This document shows, one piece after another, positions 1 to 9,519 of a DNA stretch of 64,000 nucleotides (position 1 is the stretch's first letter; each line of letters begins with the position of its first letter). This DNA is from Pseudomonas bubulae (GTDB lineage: Bacteria; Pseudomonadota; Gammaproteobacteria; Pseudomonadales; Pseudomonadaceae): contig NZ_UYJA01000006.1 in the NCBI RefSeq assembly GCF_900618535.1, positions 275,696-339,695 of the forward strand. Reading direction: 5' to 3'. The notes under the pieces were generated by a model. It was not told the DNA's origin. It did not search any database and worked only from the letters and a program-made list of their open reading frames with translations. Made by a program: the position numbers and the translations under genes.

Positions 1-2
1 CG

Positions 3-926
3 GCTACCGACTACAGCCAGCAAGCGAGCGATGCGACCACGGGCATCTTGGGCGATACCACGTCCTCGCTGTCGGAACAGTTCCAGGGCCTGGTAAAGGG
101 CACCACTGATCTTGGCTCAGCATTTATCAGTCTCGGCAGCACGATGGGCAATTCCATTCTGGGCGCACTTGCTGATATTACGGCTCAGTGGGCTGTTACG
201 CATGCACTGAAAATGGCCGGGCTTGCGACCGAGACCACTGAAACTTTGGCATCCGAGGCGGCTAAAACCGCTGCCAAAGTTACGGCGGATACAGTCACCA
301 CGGGCTCGTCCCTTGCCGCAACGGCAACTACCACTGCCGCTCAAATTGCAGCCGCTGCAACCACGGCATCGGCCTGGCTGCCGGCAGCGCTTGTTGCCTC
401 GATTGGTTCGTTCGGCGCCGCTGCAGTTGTCGGCGGAACCGCATTGATCGCGGCTTACGCGCTGATGAAGGGTTTCAAGGAGGGCGGCTATACCGGCCCC
501 GGCGGCGTCAATGAAGTGGTAGGCGTGGTCCACGGCCAGGAGTTTGTGGTGGATGCCGAAAACACCAAACGCATCGGCGTCGACAGGCTGAGCAATCTGG
601 TCGGTATGGCGCATAACGGCATCGACTCGGTTCCGCAAACGGGCACTTGGTTACTCGAAAAGGGCGAGCGGGTCACCACCGCTCAAACCAGCGCCAAGCT
701 GGATCAAACCCTGGACCAGATGTCGCAAGGCTCCGGCGGCGGCATGAACGTCCAGATCATCAACAACAGCAACAGCCAAGTGCGCACCAAGCAGGACCGT
801 AAAGGCGAGCTACAGGTGATCATCGACGCAGTCCGCGAGGATTTCCTGAGCGGTGTTTCCTCGGGCGATTCGTCGTACTCCCGGGCAATCGAAGGCACTT
901 ACCACGGCATGAGGAGGGGCGCATGA
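3..926 (+). CDS. Phage tail tape measure protein, C-terminal part (5' end outside window)
   Basis: The reading frame is open from the left edge, so only the C-terminal ~307 residues are seen. The tape measure protein sets tail length in long-tailed phages and is ejected during infection. Visible: an Ala/Thr-rich helical stretch, then a hydrophobic Ala/Val/Gly segment around window residues 120-150 typical of the membrane-interacting part, then a Gly-rich region (GGYTGPGG, WLLEKGERV) common near tape measure C-termini. The stop overlaps the next start (ATGA). Identification rests on composition, these motifs and the following minor tail genes. Confidence 0.75.
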   Translation, partial: ATDYSQQASDATTGILGDTTSSLSEQFQGLVKGTTDLGSAFISLGSTMGNSILGALADITAQWAVTHALKMAGLATETTETLASEAAKTAAKVTADTVTTGSSLAATATTTAAQIAAAATTASAWLPAALVASIGSFGAAAVVGGTALIAAYALMKGFKEGGYTGPGGVNEVVGVVHGQEFVVDAENTKRIGVDRLSNLVGMAHNGIDSVPQTGTWLLEKGERVTTAQTSAKLDQTLDQMSQGSGGGMNVQIINNSNSQVRTKQDRKGELQVIIDAVREDFLSGVSSGDSSYSRAIEGTYHGMRRGA

Positions 927-1405
927 GTTTGATCGAGCGTGTGTACGCCTCGGGCGGTGACGTGATCATCGACACCCTGGAGCTGACGTGTCCGGCCTGG
1001 ACGGAGCCGGTGTTGATCTGTGGCGGCTTTGAGGATGTGGTCTGCACCGCCGAGGATGGCCGCAGCCTGCCCCTCATTGCCGCTGGCATCGACGTGTCGC
1101 TGCCGAAGAAGAGCAACAGCGCGAGCCAGACGCTCAACTTCGCCATCGACAATGTGCTGGGCGAGGCGCAGCAGAAAATGGACCAGGCAAAGGCGGCAGG
1201 GGCGCCGATCACGCAAACCTACCGCCGTTACCTGGCCAGCGACCTGTCGGCGCCGGCAGAGCCGCCGATCCGCATGAAAGCCTTCGGCGCCGGGATCGAG
1301 GGCACCACTGTGCAAATCACGGCGGGCTACGGTGACCTGATCAACCGGGCATTCCCCCGGGACAAGCTGACCACGCTGAATGCGCCCTGCATGAAGTACC
1401 TGTAA
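923..1405 (+). CDS. Phage minor tail protein, DUF1833 family
   Basis: 160 residues, starting at an ATGA overlap with the tape measure stop, so probably translationally coupled. The opening MSLIERVYASGGD and the closing YGDLINRAFPRDKLT pattern resemble DUF1833 proteins, which lie between tape measure and NlpC/P60-like tail genes in Pseudomonas siphophages and are thought to be tail-tip components. No catalytic motif is visible. Family call from recalled similarity and gene order; role inferred from position. Confidence 0.7.
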   Translation: MSLIERVYASGGDVIIDTLELTCPAWTEPVLICGGFEDVVCTAEDGRSLPLIAAGIDVSLPKKSNSASQTLNFAIDNVLGEAQQKMDQAKAAGAPITQTYRRYLASDLSAPAEPPIRMKAFGAGIEGTTVQITAGYGDLINRAFPRDKLTTLNAPCMKYL

Positions 1406-1417
1406 CGGATCAAACCC

Positions 1418-1816
1418 ATGCTCAACAAATTCTTACTCGCGCCCTATGTGGACGGCGGGCGGGGCCCAGCTGCGTTCGATTGCTGGGGGCTCTGCATTGC
1501 TGTGCGTCACGAGCTGTTCGGTTTGCCGCTGCTGCCCAGCCTGGGCGGCGTAGGGCGTCACAACCCCAAGGCCTGCACCAAAGCCTTCCGCGAACTCTCG
1601 GGGGTGATGGAAGTTTGCGAGCCTGAGTCCGGCGCGATCGCGGCGGTGCTGCGCGGTGACCTCTGCATCCATGTGGGTGTGGTGGTCGATATCGACGGCC
1701 GGCTGGCGGTGCTGGAAACCAACCCCAACTCGGGCCCGCGCTGCCTGTACCTGCGGCAGTTTGAAGCCACTTACCTGAAGGTCATTTATTACCGTGATCA
1801 GCGTATTCCCCAATAA
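1418..1816 (+). CDS. Phage tail protein with NlpC/P60-like cysteine peptidase fold
   Basis: 132 residues. The FDCWGL motif near residue 22 places a candidate nucleophile Cys, and LCIHVGVVV near residue 86 supplies the His, the usual order in NlpC/P60 (gpK-like) tail proteins. In lambda-like phages this protein sits at the tail tip and may help cut peptidoglycan during DNA entry. It starts 12 bases after the previous stop, and its 3' end overlaps the following GTG start by 23 bases. It is short for the family because only the peptidase-like domain is present. Confidence 0.75.
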   Translation: MLNKFLLAPYVDGGRGPAAFDCWGLCIAVRHELFGLPLLPSLGGVGRHNPKACTKAFRELSGVMEVCEPESGAIAAVLRGDLCIHVGVVVDIDGRLAVLETNPNSGPRCLYLRQFEATYLKVIYYRDQRIPQ

Positions 1817-4800
1817 GCTCGACGGTGCGGCCCTTGAGGTGCACAAAACCAGCCGGCGTATGACCCTTGCTGCCTGGCTGAAAACCATCGCGCCCAGCTA
1901 CGAACCCCGTGAGGCGCCGCCGGTGAGCATCACCGTCAATGGCGAGCTCATCGAGGCGTACTGCTGGGCCGAGTTTGAGTTTGCGCCGGCCGATGACGTC
2001 GAAGTGCGCGTTGAACCAAAAGGTGTGGTGGCCGCCGTCGCGGCAGTGATCGCGGCCATCCTCGTGGCTGTGGTCATGTCGCGCAATATGGCGGTGATCC
2101 CCGGTACAGCAACCATGGGGCAGGGCAAGGGCCTTGATGAAGTCTCGGCTAAGGGCAACAAGGTAAAACTGGGCGACCTGATCCGAGAAATTGCCGGCCA
2201 CCAGCGCGTGTATCCGAGCTACCTGACGCCGTCCGTGCGCCGCTTTGTTGACCGTCGGGCGCAGTGGGTGGAAATGCTGCTGTATGTCGGCAAGGGCAAG
2301 TACCAGATCCCGCTCAACAAGGTGAAGGTGGGCGAAACGCCGCTGATCAGCCTGGGCGCCGATGCGCAATTCACTCTGTACAACTCGGGCGATGACCTAT
2401 CCGGCGAGACGGCTGCTCAGTGGTGGCACAGCGCGCCGGAAGTGGGCGCCAGTGCCAACGGCTCGGCCGGTTTACAGTTGACCGTCTCCACAACCCTGAC
2501 CCGCTTTGTCACCGCGTCCGTGCTGCAATTCAACGGCTACAGCATCTCGATCCCGACAGGCTCCGGCTCATTCCCGGAGGACTGGACCAGCAGTCTGCTG
2601 ATCAACGTGCTGTCGCCTTACCCCTACACCGTGATTGATGGCGGTGAGGGACGGGACATCATCACCGGCGACCTGGCCATGCTTGCGCCGTACCCGGGCA
2701 TGCTGATCGAGGTCAACGGAGAAAACGCGGGCAACTATGTGGTGCACTCGTACACCCCGTATTCCCCGGCCATTCCGCCAAGCGCGGGCACGGCCTCAAC
2801 GCTCACTGCCAGCGCGGCGCCGTCTCGTTATGACTTCGACGTCACGCCGCTGACATTTACCGTGCGCCTCGGCACGACGCCGTACTCGGTCGAGCTGGCC
2901 AGTGATGTAATCGACTTGGCGGGGCTGGTCGCGGCCTTCAATGCGGCAAAAGGATCGGCGCCGTTCGTTGCGAGCGCCTCATCCGGGCGCCTGCGGATCA
3001 CAGAGCTTTCGCCCTTCACCGGGCTGGCCCTGGCCGCGTCAGGCGGCTCAAGCGTGCTCGGCTCAAGCCCGGCCAGCGTAAAGGGCGCCGCGACAAGCAG
3101 CGGCACCCCAGAGCGCCGCGCCGAGATGACCCTCAACTACGACAGCGGCCAGCCGGTCAACGGCCTGGCAATGGGGGAGGGCCTGGCCACCATCGGCCCG
3201 CGTGGCCTGCGCTATCGCATCATTACTACGGCTGTCGGCACTCTCACGGTAGAGCGCCTGACGTCCAGCGGCGATATCGACGAAGACTGGCCCGGGTTCA
3301 GCCTGCAGGAGACGATCCACGGCCGCATTGAACTGGACTCGTCAAACCTTGAGGGCGGCTATCGCGGCTCGTTTGCCGCGTGCCCTGAAGGCGAGCTGGT
3401 CACCGAGATCGAGTGGGACGTGTTTTTCACCGGCGGCCTGATCGGCAATGGCAAGAAGGGCGACCAGTACGCCGTTTCCTCCGGTCATCAGTTTGAGTAT
3501 CGGGACATGGCCACGTCAGGCGCCTGGACGGTGCTGCCCCAGTCCGTCACCGGCAACTCGATGGATGCCCAGGGCTTCACCTATCGCCAGACCTTGCCCT
3601 ATCCCATGCGCCCAGAGTGCCGCATCAAGCGCATGCCCAAGGTGGGCGGGGTCAACTCGGGCGAGGTGATGGATGACGTCATGTGGTACGGCCTGCGCGG
3701 CAAGATGATGGGCGCGCCGACGCGCTACAACGATATGACCGTTATTGCCGTGCGCGTGCGCAACGGTGACCGGCTCTCGGCGCAATCTGAAAGCCTGGTC
3801 AGTGTCGAGGCTACCCGGGTGCTGCCGGTGCGCTCGGGCGGTGCCTGGGCCGTGGAGACACCGACGCGGGATATCGTGCCGTGGTTCCTCTACATCGCCA
3901 AGTCGGCCGGCTACACAGATGCCGACCTAGATCTGCCCGAGCTCGACCGACTGCACGAGGTCTACCGCGCTCGCGGCGACACTTTCGACATGACGATTGA
4001 TGACGCCAGTACGGTCAAGGACGCGATGAACGACGCGCTGGCTGCCGGGTTCTCCGAGCTGACCATCAACCGCGGGCTGCTGCTGCCGGTGCGCGACGAA
4101 CCGCGCACGCAGTTCGAGCATATGTACACGCCGCAAAACATGACCAAGGGCCTCAAGCGCCAATTGGTGTTCCCATCGAGCGACGACTTTGACGGGGTTG
4201 ATGTCGAGTACTTCAGCTCGATCACCTGGGCATGGGAAACCGTCGAATGCCGCTGGCCCGGTGACCTGGGCAACAAGGTCGAGAAGGTCAAGGTGCCGGG
4301 CATATCCGATCGCACCCGCGCTTGGCGTATCGGTATGCGCCGCCGTGGGCACCAGAAATTCCGCAATGACACCTATCGCTGGGAAACCGAACTCGACGCG
4401 CTCAACTCCGGTTACATGAGCTACGCGGCGGTTGCCGACGATGTGCCGGGGTATGGCCAGAGTTCGATTTTGCTCAGCGTTGAGGCAGTACCTGGTGGGA
4501 TCGCACTTGAAAGCACCGAGCCATTTGATTGGTCCGCCGGCGGGCCGCATGTGATTGCGTTGCGCAGGCAGGACGGCACGCTCTCAGGGCCGTGGCCTGC
4601 TGCCCACGTCGATGACTACCGGGTAAGCGTAAACAGCCTTGACTTCGACCCGGATACCAGTTGGGACCCGGAGCCGCCGCATCTGCTGTTTGGCCCTGTC
4701 AACCGCTGGAGCTACCCCACGCTTGTCACGGTCGTGAATCCATCCAGCGGCGGCAACGTCACGGTAGAAGGAATGCCCTATGACGCCCGGGTTTATCAGT

Positions 4801-4823
4801 ACGACAACAGCGCGCCGACATGA
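1794..4823 (+). CDS. TipJ-like phage tail tip / host specificity protein
   Basis: 1009 residues from a GTG start inside the end of the preceding gene. Near residues 75-100 an Ala/Val-rich hydrophobic stretch (VAAVAAVIAAILVAVVMS) follows an N-terminal small domain, as in TipJ/gpJ-type central tail tip proteins. The middle carries beta-rich regions, and the C-terminal half resembles the phage hub (DMTIDDASTVKDAMNDAL). These proteins form the tail tip and contact the receptor. The gene order tape measure, DUF1833, NlpC/P60, TipJ is characteristic. Same GC-rich coding style as its neighbours. Confidence 0.8.
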   Translation: MISVFPNKLDGAALEVHKTSRRMTLAAWLKTIAPSYEPREAPPVSITVNGELIEAYCWAEFEFAPADDVEVRVEPKGVVAAVAAVIAAILVAVVMSRNMAVIPGTATMGQGKGLDEVSAKGNKVKLGDLIREIAGHQRVYPSYLTPSVRRFVDRRAQWVEMLLYVGKGKYQIPLNKVKVGETPLISLGADAQFTLYNSGDDLSGETAAQWWHSAPEVGASANGSAGLQLTVSTTLTRFVTASVLQFNGYSISIPTGSGSFPEDWTSSLLINVLSPYPYTVIDGGEGRDIITGDLAMLAPYPGMLIEVNGENAGNYVVHSYTPYSPAIPPSAGTASTLTASAAPSRYDFDVTPLTFTVRLGTTPYSVELASDVIDLAGLVAAFNAAKGSAPFVASASSGRLRITELSPFTGLALAASGGSSVLGSSPASVKGAATSSGTPERRAEMTLNYDSGQPVNGLAMGEGLATIGPRGLRYRIITTAVGTLTVERLTSSGDIDEDWPGFSLQETIHGRIELDSSNLEGGYRGSFAACPEGELVTEIEWDVFFTGGLIGNGKKGDQYAVSSGHQFEYRDMATSGAWTVLPQSVTGNSMDAQGFTYRQTLPYPMRPECRIKRMPKVGGVNSGEVMDDVMWYGLRGKMMGAPTRYNDMTVIAVRVRNGDRLSAQSESLVSVEATRVLPVRSGGAWAVETPTRDIVPWFLYIAKSAGYTDADLDLPELDRLHEVYRARGDTFDMTIDDASTVKDAMNDALAAGFSELTINRGLLLPVRDEPRTQFEHMYTPQNMTKGLKRQLVFPSSDDFDGVDVEYFSSITWAWETVECRWPGDLGNKVEKVKVPGISDRTRAWRIGMRRRGHQKFRNDTYRWETELDALNSGYMSYAAVADDVPGYGQSSILLSVEAVPGGIALESTEPFDWSAGGPHVIALRRQDGTLSGPWPAAHVDDYRVSVNSLDFDPDTSWDPEPPHLLFGPVNRWSYPTLVTVVNPSSGGNVTVEGMPYDARVYQYDNSAPT

Positions 4824-4851
4824 ACCCACCAGCGGCATAAAGAGGCAGTGA

Positions 4852-5316
4852 ATGATTGCATATCCAGAGTTTCTGCCCGAGCCGCAGCGTGACGGTTATG
4901 GCTTCCAGCCAGTAAGCCCGATGGCCCGTTCTGAACTCCAGAGCGGGCGGGCCAGGCAGCGCCGACGATTTACCTCGGTTCCCACCGTGGCTTCTGTTAC
5001 CTGGTTGATGGATGACGGCGAAGCTCAGCTATTTGAGGGGTGGTTTGAACACATCCTGCTGTCGGGCAGCTTGTGGTTTCAGTGCCCACTCAAAACGCCC
5101 TTGGGCATGGATGAGCACAGGGCGCGATTCGTTGATATCTACGAAGGGCCGATTTTGGTCGGTGAGAGCTTTTGGCGCTTTACCGCGAAGCTGGAATTGT
5201 TCAAGCGGCCGATTCTGGGTGCGGAGTGGGTTATCGAAGCTCCGGACTACGTTGCTATGGTGGATATCTTCGACGTAACCATGAATCGAACTTGGACCAA
5301 GCACACAGAGGTCTGA
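4852..5316 (+). CDS. Conserved phage tail-region protein of unknown function
   Basis: 154 residues, 28 bases after the TipJ-like gene. Opening MIAYPEFLPEPQRDGYGFQ and an Arg-rich RARQRRRFTSVPT stretch are features I recognise from small proteins placed after TipJ in Pseudomonas prophages. No signal peptide, membrane segment or enzyme motif is visible. It probably belongs to the tail tip or links it to the fibres, inferred from position only. Confidence 0.55.
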   Translation: MIAYPEFLPEPQRDGYGFQPVSPMARSELQSGRARQRRRFTSVPTVASVTWLMDDGEAQLFEGWFEHILLSGSLWFQCPLKTPLGMDEHRARFVDIYEGPILVGESFWRFTAKLELFKRPILGAEWVIEAPDYVAMVDIFDVTMNRTWTKHTEV

Positions 5317-5452
5317 GTCTTCGAAGTTACAGCCAGTTCTGACCGTTGTATCTCTACATCTTTTCGCCGGCAGCTCGCCGGGAACTTTTAAACAGCGCAG
5401 ACGGCACTGCATTTTTTGCGACGGCGTCTGCGCGCCTGCGAGAAATATACCC

Positions 5453-7552
5453 ATGGCTCACAATACTGGTAATCCGATCGGATCGACTTCCCCAAAAGAC
5501 TTGTCAGATAACGCTCGGAATTTGGATCTATTGGCGCTTGGGGATTCCCCGTCATACCCAGACCGTAAGGGTGTATCGCGTAAGTCGTGGAAGGGGATGG
5601 AGCAGGAGCACGCAACAGATCAGGCTGGCCGTGAAACGACATTTAATGTTTCGCAAGCGAAGCGCGCAAATGATTTCACTGATTTTCTGAACTCAAGCGG
5701 ATACGAAACCCCTGTTGATTATGCGTCCGGGATCAACATCACGCGCGTAACACAGCAGGTCCGTTATCTCGGTGAACTTTATAGGCCTAAAGATTCGTCA
5801 ATCCCTTTTGTCACCAACACTTTTGCGGCGGATGAGGCAAAGCTGGTTTCCAATGGTGATAACTATCTCAGGAGTGAATTAAGCAATCCGGGTGAGCCAG
5901 GAAAAGGGGCTTCGATGGTCGGATGGAAAGGCACAGATCTGATTTCGGGGCTCAGCCTCAACGGCTCACGCAAAAAGGTTTGCTACAACGGCGGCCAACT
6001 GAGCCAGTTGATGCATGACCTTGAGGATCCGCTCTGCCAAGCTATTTTTATGAAGTTTGTGGGCGACTCAATCACTTGGGGTATGACTGTTCCAGGCAGT
6101 GCGCCAACCTCTCCAAGGTCTGGACAGTTGGCGGATGTCAGAAACAACATGTCCAGCCCAAGCTGGCTGAACCTGTTTCACCAATGGCTGGGCAGAAACT
6201 ACTTCAGGCTGTCAGCACCTACCGCTACCGGGATAGGTGAGGTTAGCTATAGCCGGTCAGTTGATCTCTGGCCCGCATCCCCGCTGTTCGTCTTATCAGC
6301 CTTCGCGACATCTGAGGGAGTGATATCGAATACAAACGCAACATTAAGATCTTTTATCGATTATGTAACAGATGGAAAGTCGATCGAATTCGACATGTAT
6401 GGAGCCTCCTTCACTTACGTTTATTCCCAGCTAACAAACGGAGCTGACTACGAGCTTTTTGTTGATGGTATTAGCCAGGGCGTATTCGGTACTTCCGGGA
6501 CGTCCATGTTTCGCGCCTCCCGTGGTCATAACTTCGCTGTAGGGAGTCACAAGATAAAAATTACAAAGCGAGGCCCTGTATCCACTGCTTTGCGTACCGA
6601 GGCAATTCGCATCAATAAGATTCTCACAGTAAAAAATGACGGGATCATCGGGCGATCAACAGCAGACTGGCTGCCGGGGAAGGGGTTGCTTGATGAGTCT
6701 GTGCAGACCCGCGACAAATACGTTTTTGTGATGCTTGGCACGAATGACCGCGCCCAGACCAACCAGCCGACCAGCCCTTCACGAATTACCGAAAATCTAT
6801 TTAGCATCGTCAACTGGCTCAATACACAGCGGCCACTCGCAAATCCGATTTTACTCTGTGCAAATGAGGCTAATCAGGATGCTGAAAGCCCATACTTTTA
6901 CGATATGAACAGCGTCAGATCCGCCATAAGCGCAGTGGCAACTGCTCGATCCATAGATATGGTCGACTTTTACGAGGTCACCCGCGAGGCGCTTTCTGAA
7001 GGGGCTAATTATTTGGCGGATTCTGACCCTCTTCATCCAGGGGCCTTGGGGCATTACCTAATGTTCAGGGGGATTTCTGATGCCGTGCGAAACGCCGACT
7101 CAGCGACATTTGGATTTGGTCAAAATACTGTGTCCAGGCCTGCGTACGATCTGAACGACTTATCTTTGAGAGGTGATTACTACGCAGGTAGCGTCACGCT
7201 TAATAATCCCTCAGTAGAGTCCGCTTTGGTTCGAGTAAGTCCCCAGGGCGATGGTAGGGTCGTTCAGTTGATCTACCCGTACAGTGGAGCGAGATCCTGG
7301 AGAAGAACGCGTCTTCAGAATGGAGCCTGGGTCTCAAGGGAGGATGCTTTGAGGTCGGAGGTTATGCAGCTATCGGGCGGCGCGATGTCTGGTGTCTTCA
7401 GAGTCGCGCAATACTCTGTAGGTAGTCTCCCTGCCGTCACTGGTAACACAGGTGGATTCATAATGGTGACCGATACGGTAGATGGTCCTAGGCCTTGCTA
7501 TTGCGCTGGAGGGGTTTGGCGACGGTTCGATAACAACTTGGGCGTTTCTTAG
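5453..7552 (+). CDS. Tail fibre/spike protein with SGNH (GDSL) hydrolase domain, long copy
   Basis: 699 residues. The N-terminal ~60 residues (TSPKDLSDNARNLDLL, DRKGVSRKSWKGM) resemble the virion-attachment module of Pseudomonas tail fibres. An SGNH hydrolase follows: block I GDSITWG with nucleophile Ser206, block III LGTNDR, and block V DPLHPG with Asp525 and His528. The C-terminal ~110 residues form a repeat-like tail domain (GAMSGVF, CYCAGGVWRR). SGNH domains in tail proteins commonly deacetylate O-antigen or other glycans during adsorption; the substrate here is unknown. The gene is lower in GC than the tail genes before it, consistent with fibre-module exchange. Confidence 0.8.
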   Translation: MAHNTGNPIGSTSPKDLSDNARNLDLLALGDSPSYPDRKGVSRKSWKGMEQEHATDQAGRETTFNVSQAKRANDFTDFLNSSGYETPVDYASGINITRVTQQVRYLGELYRPKDSSIPFVTNTFAADEAKLVSNGDNYLRSELSNPGEPGKGASMVGWKGTDLISGLSLNGSRKKVCYNGGQLSQLMHDLEDPLCQAIFMKFVGDSITWGMTVPGSAPTSPRSGQLADVRNNMSSPSWLNLFHQWLGRNYFRLSAPTATGIGEVSYSRSVDLWPASPLFVLSAFATSEGVISNTNATLRSFIDYVTDGKSIEFDMYGASFTYVYSQLTNGADYELFVDGISQGVFGTSGTSMFRASRGHNFAVGSHKIKITKRGPVSTALRTEAIRINKILTVKNDGIIGRSTADWLPGKGLLDESVQTRDKYVFVMLGTNDRAQTNQPTSPSRITENLFSIVNWLNTQRPLANPILLCANEANQDAESPYFYDMNSVRSAISAVATARSIDMVDFYEVTREALSEGANYLADSDPLHPGALGHYLMFRGISDAVRNADSATFGFGQNTVSRPAYDLNDLSLRGDYYAGSVTLNNPSVESALVRVSPQGDGRVVQLIYPYSGARSWRRTRLQNGAWVSREDALRSEVMQLSGGAMSGVFRVAQYSVGSLPAVTGNTGGFIMVTDTVDGPRPCYCAGGVWRRFDNNLGVS

Positions 7553-7752
7553 CGCTGGTGATAGGGCTGAGGAAAGTAGCGGACATTTTTACTGCGTCCC
7601 TGATCCAAGCATCATGGCTGACTGCAATCTTGCTGTCAGCCATTCTCAAGCGATGGCTAGCATGTTGATGTGATGGATAATTTTTTTGAGGTGTCAAATG
7701 GCTATCATGTGGCGGCCAAATGATGGCGCTCAGAAAAATTAAGGAAAAACAC

Positions 7753-9450
7753 ATGACAGATCAGGCTCAGAAGCCCTCATCTACAACAGGTACTGAAAGC
7801 CACTCGATAGCTTCAGAGTCAGTGGCAAATTCTGTATTGGAGGTGCAGGCCACATCAGACATGCCAGGTCCTCGTAGAAAGATGAATGTCATCGGCGGAC
7901 AGTTGGCGCAATTACGTAGCGACCTCGAAAATTCGTTATGTCAGCGTATCGATGTTAACGAAATTGGCGACTCCATCACATGGGGTATGTCCACCACAGG
8001 TCAAAGCGCTACAGATCCACGGACGGGGTCGCTTACTGATCCACGAAACAATATGACAGCTCCTAGCTGGTCGAATTTATTTCACCAGTGGATGGGGGAC
8101 CAGTTCTTTCGAATGAGTGCACCAACGTCTGCAGAGCCAGGAAAAGTCGTCTACAGCAAGTCGCTGGACCTATGGCCATCAAGCCCCAGCTTTACGCTAT
8201 CTGCATTCGCAACCTCTGAAGGTGAGCTGGCCAACACCAACGCTACGCTTCGCCGTTACATTGATTATGTTACTGACGGTAAATCAATTAGCTGGAATAT
8301 GTACGGAGATGAGTTTACATTTGTGTACTCTCAACTAGGCAATGGTGCTGAGTACGAATTATTTGTAGATGGCGTTAGCCAGGGCAGATTTACTACTGCT
8401 GGGACTGCTGCATTTAAAACCTCCCGTACACATTTACTTAGTCTTGGTAAACACAAAGTACAGATAGTGAAGCGCGGGAATCTGTCATCAACACTGCGTA
8501 TAGAAGCAGTACGCATAAATAAGACGCTGAATTTCCGGAATAATGGAATCATCGGCAGAAGTACAGCGAACTGGCTTCCAGGGGCTGGTTTGCTTGATAG
8601 TGCTGTTACGACGTCGGACAGCTATCTGCTCATAATGCTTGGTACTAATGACAGGGCCCAGACGAATCAACCGACAAGCCCAAGTAGAATTACTGAAAAT
8701 CTTTTTGCAATTTTATCTTGGCTTCAAACCCAAAGGCCTCTTGCACGTCCAATTCTTCTTTGCGCAAACGAGGCCGATCAAGACGTGGGGGCGACGTACT
8801 TCTACGATATGCATGACGTTCGCGGAGCGATCAGTGTTGCAGCTCACTCAAAAGCTGTTGACTTTGTTGATTTTTACGAAGTAACACGAGCAGCATTAAC
8901 AGCTGGTCTGCCTTACTTGTCAGATGGTCTCCATCCAAACGATCTTGGGCACTTCTTGATGTCGAGGGTTATCATCGACGCCGTGTGCAATGCTGAGCTT
9001 GGAGCGTTTGGAAATGGAGTCCCACTGTCTTCCAGACCAGTGCTTGATTTGAACGATCCGTCTTTAGCCGGTCCAGGGTACGCTGGCAGTTTGACCCTCA
9101 ATAAGCCTTCAACCCAACCTGGCTTCGTTGTTCCATTCCAGCAGGGGGATGGCCGAGCATTCCAGTGGTATCTCCCCCTTAACGGTGATCGCCCAATAAT
9201 GCGTGTATGCACAGCCACCGGGGCATGGATATCCCGGGAGATGGCGATGCGCGCTGAAACATTACAAGTTGCCGGTGGCACTATGTCCGGCGTATTCAAA
9301 ACGGCAACGTACACTCTGTCGACTTTACCATCGGTAAGCGGTAATGCAGCTGCTTTGATTTGGGTTAGTGACCTTACTGATGGTGCATTCCATTGCTACT
9401 GTGATGGCGCAGTTTGGCGAAGAATGGATACTAAAGCTATCGCATCCTAA
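7753..9450 (+). CDS. Second SGNH (GDSL) hydrolase tail protein, short paralogue
   Basis: 565 residues from the ATG at 7753, chosen because AAGGA lies 8 bases upstream; a longer in-frame start at 7720 lacks that. It parallels the preceding gene closely through the hydrolase and C-terminal domains (GDSITWG with Ser74, LGTNDR, Asp391/His394, GGTMSGVF, CYCDGAVWRR) but lacks its N-terminal virion-attachment module. A tandem duplication followed by divergence is the simplest reading. It may be a second enzyme that forms heteromers with the first fibre, a free enzyme, or a swap-in receptor module. A strong terminator follows. Confidence 0.75.
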   Translation: MTDQAQKPSSTTGTESHSIASESVANSVLEVQATSDMPGPRRKMNVIGGQLAQLRSDLENSLCQRIDVNEIGDSITWGMSTTGQSATDPRTGSLTDPRNNMTAPSWSNLFHQWMGDQFFRMSAPTSAEPGKVVYSKSLDLWPSSPSFTLSAFATSEGELANTNATLRRYIDYVTDGKSISWNMYGDEFTFVYSQLGNGAEYELFVDGVSQGRFTTAGTAAFKTSRTHLLSLGKHKVQIVKRGNLSSTLRIEAVRINKTLNFRNNGIIGRSTANWLPGAGLLDSAVTTSDSYLLIMLGTNDRAQTNQPTSPSRITENLFAILSWLQTQRPLARPILLCANEADQDVGATYFYDMHDVRGAISVAAHSKAVDFVDFYEVTRAALTAGLPYLSDGLHPNDLGHFLMSRVIIDAVCNAELGAFGNGVPLSSRPVLDLNDPSLAGPGYAGSLTLNKPSTQPGFVVPFQQGDGRAFQWYLPLNGDRPIMRVCTATGAWISREMAMRAETLQVAGGTMSGVFKTATYTLSTLPSVSGNAAALIWVSDLTDGAFHCYCDGAVWRRMDTKAIAS

Positions 9451-9479
9451 TACTTAGACCCCGCAAGTAAATTCAATTA

Positions 9480-9503
9480 AGCCCACACGTTGTGGGCTTT
9501 TTT
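9480..9503 (+). terminator. Rho-independent terminator after the tail fibre genes
   Basis: An 8-bp perfect stem AGCCCACA / TGTGGGCT with a 3-base loop is followed by TTTTT. It separates the tail module from the lysis module. Confidence 0.85.
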
Positions 9504-9519
9504 CCGCCCGGAGAATGCC

